A stretch of 64,000 bases of DNA from Cercis canadensis. Taxonomy: Eukaryota > Streptophyta > Magnoliopsida > Fabales > Fabaceae. Position 1 is the first letter of the stretch. Each line of letters begins with the position of its first letter. Below, piece by piece: positions 56,488-64,000 of the stretch. A program made the position numbers and the translations under genes. The notes beneath the pieces were generated by a model that had not been told where the DNA came from, made no database searches, and saw nothing but the letters and a program-made list of their open reading frames with translations. The stretch covers positions 240,477 through 304,476 of the forward strand of contig QAOA01005690.1 in assembly GCA_003255065.1 (NCBI GenBank). Reading direction: 5' to 3'.

Positions 56488-56855
56488 GAGTAAAACCCTT
56501 TTTTAATCCTTGAAAAATGCAGCTACTGACAAATTCGTCCTCCAAAAATTTTTAGTGACAAATTAGTTTTTGAATTATTATTTTGTTTGACAAATTAGTC
56601 ATCTGGTACTTTAATGAGAAAAGTTCTGGACCCCTGCAAACACCTTTCCTAAACTTTTTTCACTGATTTTGCATAGCTATGTTTAAGCCCTCGTTTTCTC
56701 ATTCAAGTGCTTCTTTTCTTTTCACTGATCTTGCTTATCGGATGACTAATTTGTCAGCGAAATAATAATTTAAGGACTAATTTGTCACCGAAAATTTTTA
56801 GAAGACGAATTTGTCAGTGGCTGCATTTTTTAAGGACTAAAAAAGGGTTTTACTC
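56488..56855. mobile_element. Mutator-like MITE, 368 bp, 9-bp TSD
   Basis: Inverted repeats of about 115 bp begin GAGTAAAACCCTTTTTTA at both ends. The 9-bp duplication GTTATAAAA lies at 56,479-56,487 and 56,856-56,864. The ends resemble those of the Pack-MULE at 20,764 (GTAAAA, then C/T-rich, then CCTTGAAA) and contain repeated GACAAATT motifs, so the two may share a transposase source. The interior has no gene. Confidence 0.8.
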
Positions 56856-56864
56856 GTTATAAAA

Positions 56865-59210
56865 AATCATCCTTTTGATACCCATGCATCTTGCTGCCTC
56901 AGTGACTGCCAATTTTAATGCTGGTCATTTATGGACAGTTTGGCCTTTTGATACCCTTCTTGCTCCCTCCACCCATTGCTTCCTTTCTTCTTTGATTTGA
57001 GGATTACAGAGGAAAACACTCTCTGACGAGATTGGAGATTGCAACAAGAGTGAAGGTATTTATAGAGGGGATATGATAGGTCCCAATCAGAACTAAATGA
57101 CTTGCAAAGTTTTTACTGATAAAAAAGTTCTCTTAGGGTGAGAGTAAACCACAATACACAATATTTTCCACCCCTCTCCTTCGTACAACCAGTTTAAATA
57201 ACAACAATGCCAACCCATAATCAAAGTTCAACTACCTCCTAAAAATAAGCTAACATAGATGCTAACCACTATGTAAAACAGCTCCAGTAACTAACCCACG
57301 TAGCCTCCATAATGTTTGCATGCCACGTTCCATAAAGCAAAGCTTGACCACGTCTTCACTCTGCCTCTTCCACATTTGTGATGATGCATGCATGCATGGG
57401 TCCACTTGTTCACACCATTACACTTACACCATTGCTCACCCCACATATGGTGTCTTCTCTTTACGTATGCGATAGGATCGACGGATCCTATTAGGATATC
57501 CCACTGTTCTCAATAGGTGGAAAGGGAAGACAAGGTAATTGAAACACTGGGTGCCAGGAAGGAGCGCAAAGCTCAAAATCGAGCTTTTATAGCTGCGACC
57601 CATTTGGGTCGTGGGTTTACCCGTTGGAGGAAAAAGAAGAAGCTACGATCTCTATTTTTTCAAAAAAAATAAAAATTACCCTTAACTTTCATTTAGGGAT
57701 TAATTAGGTATTTAACATTTATTAAGGAAGAATTTACAATAAAAGTTATTTTTTTTTTATTAAGAAAGAATTAGGTTGCCAAGTGTGTGTTGTTCATCCG
57801 CAGCATATTAACTGTTTTTTTTTTTTTTTGCCTTCTTATTGTTGTATTTTAAATACAAGTGGTCCAATTCATATATGTATAAGTACAAGAATTGTAATGG
57901 CCGGCCCGGCCCAAGCCTCATTGTTGCTCATTCTTTCTTTATGGTCAAAGGATCAGTTTTCTTTTTTCTTCCTTTGAAAATTATTTTAAACATAGTGTTG
58001 CTCATTCTTTTTTAATGGTCATAATCATTATGTTTTATACTATCACATTTGAAATTATTTACTTGAAAATTTTAATTTTAATTGATATACTCAACAATAT
58101 TATAAAATTATGATATATTGACATTTGCTTAACCCTTTAATGGGTATAACTAAGCATCTTGTTTTCAAAATCTTTTAAATTTACATGTTTGCAATTATTG
58201 TGATTATTATCTTTCCCATTATGTAATTCATGAACAAAATTTTTTTTTTGTAATGTTGGCATACTAGAGAATATTTTATATTGCATATTCTTAAGCTTAA
58301 TTATTTTTGGTTCTATGATGATATGAGGTTTGAACCTCTAACCTCCTTAAATCATTTACTACTAAATCACAACTAGTAGCTTCTCTTGGTATTAATAATT
58401 TTTATGGTTAAAAAATTTAATATTTTATATCTACTATTAATTGTGTAATTTATAAAAATTGTCATAACCGCTCAATAGTCAAGGCTCAAGAGCCAATACT
58501 CAATTTTGTTTTGCGCAAATCAAATTAATCTTTTGTTTTGTTCGACTCCATAAATGCTTTCTTTGTGCTCTTAATATGGTATACCTTGACTTAGTTGCAG
58601 GGAGAATGACAAAAGAATTTTTCCTTTTCCTTTTCTCTTTCTAAACCATTCCTTTTTTTTAAAAAAAAAAATACTTAGAGTTTCTTCAATTGAGCTTAAT
58701 TAGTGGCTTAATTGAAAATTTATGAAATTTTTCTATTGGGATTATGCATAAATTGAAAAAGCATCTATTCAATTTTTATGGAATCATTTTCAATTATTCT
58801 TCATTTTCAATTATTCTTCAATTTTGAAAAATTGATGGTGAAAATATGCAATTTCAATTTTCACGCAATTAGTATCAAATTTAAAAATCTCCAATTCAAT
58901 TAGTATCAAATATGATATTTTGCATCTGCATCATCTGAAAGACTTGGTCTTTGTGAGGAGTTCCTGGGAGGATTAAGATCGGCACAGCTTCCCATGTTGA
59001 TTCGTAGGAAGTGGCCTCCTTTTGATGCCAAACAGGCTCCTTCCAGATTCCAAAGAAAATACTGAGTCATTGCAATGCTCGAAAAACTTGTTTGTGGTGA
59101 TTGCTTGTTGGCGCATGCTTGTTGAGTAGCATGTAGGATGTTCAAGTTTTATCCAATGATGTTTCTTTTGTTGACAAAACTAATGTTTGATGTGGTGCTT
59201 ATATACTCAG
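56865..59210. other. Unrecognised single-copy sequence
   Basis: I see no gene. 57,050-57,560 is less AT-rich, with CATGCATGCATG (RY-type motif) at about 57,388-57,399 and may be promoter or retroelement residue. From about 58,910 it matches the TRZ1 intron at 23,945-24,243. Confidence 0.35.
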
Positions 59211-59285
59211 GAAATTGAACAAGCTGTACTTGCATTACCTCCACCTTTAGCTGGTCGAACTTTCGCACTTACAGACGGTTTCTGA
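59211..59285 (+). pseudogene. Last exon of tRNase Z (TRZ1 type), second copy
   Basis: It encodes EIEQAVLALPPPLAGRTFAL, then TDGF and a stop, behind a CTCAG acceptor. It is the same as 24,244-24,318 except for a few bases (Thr for Lys near the end). The intron before it is present back to about 58,910, but earlier exons are absent. Confidence 0.8.
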
Positions 59286-61196
59286 AATGAAGGGTTGAGA
59301 GCTTGGTTGAATGCTTGAACACCAGATAGAATGGTTTATCTGTGGCTGCTGCCGGAATTCAGCATCACCTGTGATGTCAAGTGGGGGATTGATAGAATGC
59401 AAGGTAAATCCACAGTTGTAGTCACCAGCTAGCACAACTGTAGATCAGGCTTCAGCAATTTCTAATTTACAACTATTTATTCAATTTATTCAGTTAAAGT
59501 AGAAAATTTACTGCAAATTCATCTCAGGTATGAATTATTGGATGATGTATTTTGGAATCAATGATCAGAGAGAATATATACATGGTTTTTTCATGGTTAT
59601 AGGGAGAGAAAGGATTTGAGTATGTTACTTACGGTGCCTTGAGATGAAATTCTTCCAAAGAAAAGGAATAGGACAGATCTTTTGCTTTATTTCTTTGTAA
59701 AACTAGCTTTTGACTTCTGACTGTGAATTACACCAAACTAATTACAGTGATAAGGTCAAAGAAAATCTGCAGTGATAAAAGAAAATTACAATTATACTCC
59801 AAGTGATTGTAACCACAAATGTTGAATATAATTTAATGTAATATTGTGAATTTTACAAAGGGTGTGTTTGAAAATGGACTTAGAACTTGGCAAACTAGTA
59901 AATTACACATAGTAGTTTCTTTTCTAGGTTCTAATTGGTTGAATGATGCACAACGCGATATAAGATGAAATGTTTAAACACTTTATGTTGAATTCCCATT
60001 ACGATTTTTTAGATAAACATTAAGCTATCCCACTTGCTATCTCTCTCTTCATTAGAAAGTTTAGGACGATTCAAACTCTTCCTCACTTTAATATTATTGC
60101 TAAGATCTCGAAAGATCAAGTTATTCAATATCAGTTATAGTTAGTTGATAAAATTTAATTTAATTGCATCAAAAAAATTACTGTTATGTGTTGTTTTTTT
60201 AATGCATTTTTTACCACTCTTTTTATATTGCTATGTTTATTTATTTTACAAAGAATTAACTACTTTAGCACATATAAGATAACTCAATTTTTTAATATTT
60301 TTACTATGACACTAAAATTAAAGACTGACCCAAACTCCCTCAATTAAAAATGGGAAGTGGGGGTAGCATAACGATTGCCTATTTTCTACCATTCTTGCGA
60401 AGTTATAAGTGTTATGAGCTATTTTTTTAATTAAGTCTTTTTAATTCTAAAAAATAATTTTAAATTAAAGGCTCATTGGTTAGCCAAATTATAAGGTGAT
60501 TGAAAATCAAAATGTATTCGAGTTTTAGATCATAATAATCAAGTTGGAGTTATTATTTNAATCAAGCTGGAGTTATTATTTTGTTCTCTCTTAGTCTTAC
60601 CTACGAGCATACCAATTCTTCAATTTTGTCATGGGTTTGTAAAAAGCGGTTGCATAAAATTGAAAGGTAATTAGAAATACAAAGATAGAATTAATATAAA
60701 ATAAAGTTTCAAGGAAAAAAATAATAATAGAGAACAATGTTAGGAATTAAAAGTATAACGTTTCCTTTTTCTTTAGATATACTTTGATTGAAATTAATAT
60801 ATACATGAGTCATGCTATCTAGTCAGAGAAAAATATGTTAAAATCTTATCAAAATTTAATGTGGTTGTTGGATGAAATAAAGTGGTAGAAATCACATATT
60901 TATCCAATAATAGTTATAAATTCACATTATTTTAGTAATAATTTTGACAATAAAATTATGATCTTCAAGCATTTTTTTATACATATAATAGAAATGAAAA
61001 TGAAAAGTGAGGATTTAAAATTTAGTCATTTAAAATTAATTCTCTAGAAAAAATAAAGAAGAAAAAGAAGAAGGTAAATCAATATAGAAAAGAATGAGTG
61101 TGGGATGGAATATTTCCGGTAACATACCCAAAGCAGCTCTAATTTTTTTTTCCCCCATTATGTGCATAATTCAATGTAAATTTTTTTTTTTTTTGT
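59286..61196. repeat. Spacer downstream of TRZ1 relic, copy 3
   Basis: It matches 24,319-26,173. An N at 60,559 has the same ATCAAGxTGGAGTTATTATTT sequence on both sides, and an N at 61,197 lies in a T-tract. No gene. Confidence 0.7.
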
Positions 61197-61390
61197 NAAT
61201 TTTTTTTTTTTGGTTACTTTAACTATAACTTTGGATTTGAACACAAAACCTATAAGTCTTGAGGACAACCTCAGTACCATTCGGCTATAGAGCGATAGTT
61301 AATTGCCTCTAGTTTGGTGACTAATTTAATTTTATTAAACTAGAAGGCCATTATCTAAGACATAACCGATTTTATTAACAGTAAGGTTGG

Positions 61391-64000
61391 AAAACATATT
61401 ACCTATTGGTACTAACTACTAAACTAATGAATATTTGTGATACATGAGCATTAGAAACTAGCTAGCACTAAGATTAATACTGAAATATGAACCAACCAAA
61501 ATATAATTGATTATTGGATTTGAACTACAAAAATGCCCTATGAGACATCCATGAACTTCAACGACACTAATACCATAGCATTTCATCAACAATTTTTTAC
61601 ACTAACTCGAGTGGAAATATTATCTATGTGGTTTCCTATTTGCATGACCAATTCAATAAACTTTAGAAATTTTTGAACATAAATGTTGAATCAAAAATAA
61701 AACTTTTATCTGTAAACCTATATATAAAACATATTCATATATATCAATCATCGTCATTATCAACATTATTAGCTTCATCAGTAGGAGTACAAACATCATT
61801 AGCTTAATCGGCACGAGCACGAGTCTGACCCCTGTACACAATTACGTCATGAACCATGTTATCAGCTCCATACGGATAAGCAAAAACATATTACCTATGG
61901 GTACTAACTACTAAACTAGTAAGTATTTATGATATATGGGTATTAAAAGCTAGCTAACATTAAAATCAATACTGAAATAGGAATCAACCAAAATATAACC
62001 GATTGTAGGATTTGAACCACAACAATTTTCTTTGAGACATCTATGAGCTTCAACTACATTAACACCATAACATTTCATCAACAATTTTTTACACTAAATC
62101 GAGTGAAAATATCATCATTGCAGTTCCCTATTTGTATGACTAATTCAATAAACTTTAGAAACTTTTGAAAATAAATGCTGAATCAAAAACAAAACTTCTA
62201 TCTGTATGCCTATATATAACACATATTCCTATACATCAATCATCATTATTATTAATATCATTAGCTTCATCAGCAAGAGTACGAGCATCGTTAATTTCAT
62301 TAACAGGAGCACGAGCTTAACCCATGTACATAGTTACGTCATTAATATTGTCTTTAGCTGCATACGGATAAGCAAAAATATATTACTTATAGGTACTAAC
62401 TATTAAACTAGTGAGTATTTGTGATATATGAGAATTAGAAGCTAGCTAATACTAAGATCAATACTGAAATAGGAACTAACCAAAACATAACTAATTGTTG
62501 GATTTGAATCACAACAATGCCCCTTAAGATATCTATGAACTTCAACGATACTAACACCATAACATTTCATCAACAATTTTTCATACTAACTCGGGTGAAA
62601 ATATTATATTTGTGGTTCTATATTTGCATGTCTAATTCAATAAACATTAGAAACTTTTGAAAATAAATGCTGAATCAAAAATAAAACTTCTAACAGTATG
62701 CCTATATATAACACATATTCCTATACATAAATCATCATCATTATCAACATCGTTATCTTTATAAGCAAGAGTACGAGCATTATTAGCTTAATCAACAGCA
62801 GGAGGAGCATGACCCTTGTACACGGCTATGTCATGAACCATGTCTTCATCTGCATATGGATAAACAAAAACTATTATCTATAGATACTAACTATTAAACT
62901 AGTGAGTATTTGCGATACATGAACATTAAAAGTTAGCTAGCACTAAGATTAATATTGAAATAGAAACAAATCAAAACATAATCGATTATTTTATTTAAAC
63001 CATAAAAATTTCCCTTGAGACATCAATGAACTTCAACTACACTAACACCATAATATTTCATCAATAATTTTTCACACTGACTCGAGTGAAAATATCATTC
63101 TTGTGGTTTCCTATTTGCATGACCAATTCAATAAACTTCAGAAACTGTTGAAAATAAATGTTGAAACAAACACAAAACTTCTATTTGTATGTCTATATAT
63201 AACACATATTTCTATACATCAATTATCACCATTATCAATATCATTAGCTTTATCAGTAGGAATACGAGTATCATTAGCTTAATCAACAAGAACAAAAACA
63301 TGACCACTGTACACATCTACGTCATGAACCATATTGTCAACTGCATACGGATAAGCAAAAATATATTACCTATAGGTACTAACTAATAAACTAATGAGTA
63401 TTTGTGATATATGAGTATTAGAAGTTAGCTAACACTAAGATCAATATTCAAATAGGAACCAACAAAAACATAATCGATTGTTAGATTTGAACCATAACAA
63501 TTCCCCTTGAGACATCAATGAACTTCAACTACATTAACACCATAACAGTTCATCAACAATTTTTCAACTAACTCGAGTGAAAATATCATTCTTACAATTC
63601 CCTATTTGCATGACCAATTCAATAAACTTAGAAACTTTTAAAAATAAATGCTGAAATATATAACACATATTCATATACATCAATAATTACCATTATCAAC
63701 ATCAATTGCTTCATCAGTAGAAGTACGAGCATGACCCTTATACACAGCTACATTATGAACCCTATCTTCAGCTGGATACAGATAAGCAAAAATATATTAC
63801 CTATGGGTACTAACTACTAAACTAGTGAGTATTTGTGATAAATGAGTATTAGAAGCTAACTAGCACTAAGATCAATACTGAAATAGGAACTAACCAAAAT
63901 ATAATTGATTGTTAGATTTGGACTACAACAATGCCCCTTTAAACATTCATAAACTTCAACGACACTAACACTATAATATTTCATCAACAATTTTTTACAC
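61391..64000. repeat. Tandem array of about 490-bp units
   Basis: Units begin at about 61,391, 61,883, 62,374, 62,867, 63,357 and 63,788; the last runs off the window and the fifth is about 60 bp short. Each unit consists of the 3' flank of the modular family gene plus the 3' part of its terminal exon (minus strand, with YGA and VHD motifs and in-frame stops). A single unit occurs beside copies 2 and 3 at 15,430-15,930 and 26,985-27,470. The array is therefore a local satellite amplified from one gene end, with no coding capacity. Confidence 0.85.

Noticed and set aside
61391..64000. CRISPR-like regular spacing of repeats
   Set aside because: Units are about 490 bp, fully homologous along their length, and in a plant genome: an ordinary tandem satellite.

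Overview
The window is AT-rich eudicot nuclear DNA. Evidence for a eudicot is a TIR-NBS-LRR resistance-gene relic with a C-JID tail (a class absent from grasses), plant-type introns, plant hAT and Mutator-like elements, and an endogenous caulimovirid. A woody rosid is plausible, but I cannot name the species. Ten assembly gaps (nine single N, one run of 65 N) are present. Several have the same sequence on both sides, so some short tandem duplications are probably unmerged contig ends.

The window is built from diverged copies of one cassette. Its order on the + strand is: 3' end of a tRNase Z (TRZ1-type) gene, about 1.8 kb of spacer, exon 1 of a purple acid phosphatase, an unrecognised multi-exon gene on the minus strand, AT-rich spacer, exons of a ZIP metal transporter on the minus strand, and an F-box/DUF295 gene on the + strand. 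Copy 1 covers about 1-14,420 and adds a TNL pseudogene after the F-box gene. Copy 2 covers about 14,420-22,970. Copy 3 runs from about 23,640 to 51,410 and is split by 13.8 kb of nested insertions (about 30,720-44,510). A fourth, partial copy covers about 55,000-64,000 and ends in a tandem array of roughly 490-bp units.

The best-supported intact genes are two F-box/DUF295 genes (6,794-8,179 and 48,437-49,816) and three members of an unrecognised minus-strand family (130-1,812; 15,833-18,234; 27,339-29,582). The family models splice cleanly to 187, 366 and 331 residues. Their internal exons are phase-symmetric and carry 13-14-residue repeats, so exon gain and loss keeps the frame. TRZ1, PAP, ZIP and TNL sequences are fragments or pseudogenes.

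Mobile DNA is well resolved. A Pack-MULE at 20,764-22,239 carries part of an LRR receptor kinase. Three palindromic or long-inverted-repeat elements and one short foldback have 9-bp target duplications, and two hAT-like elements have 8-bp duplications. For three insertions the paralogous cassette copy preserves an empty or near-empty site. The caulimovirid relic (about 32,100-43,960, minus strand) is broken by the two hAT elements and one unclassified 2.8-kb insertion.
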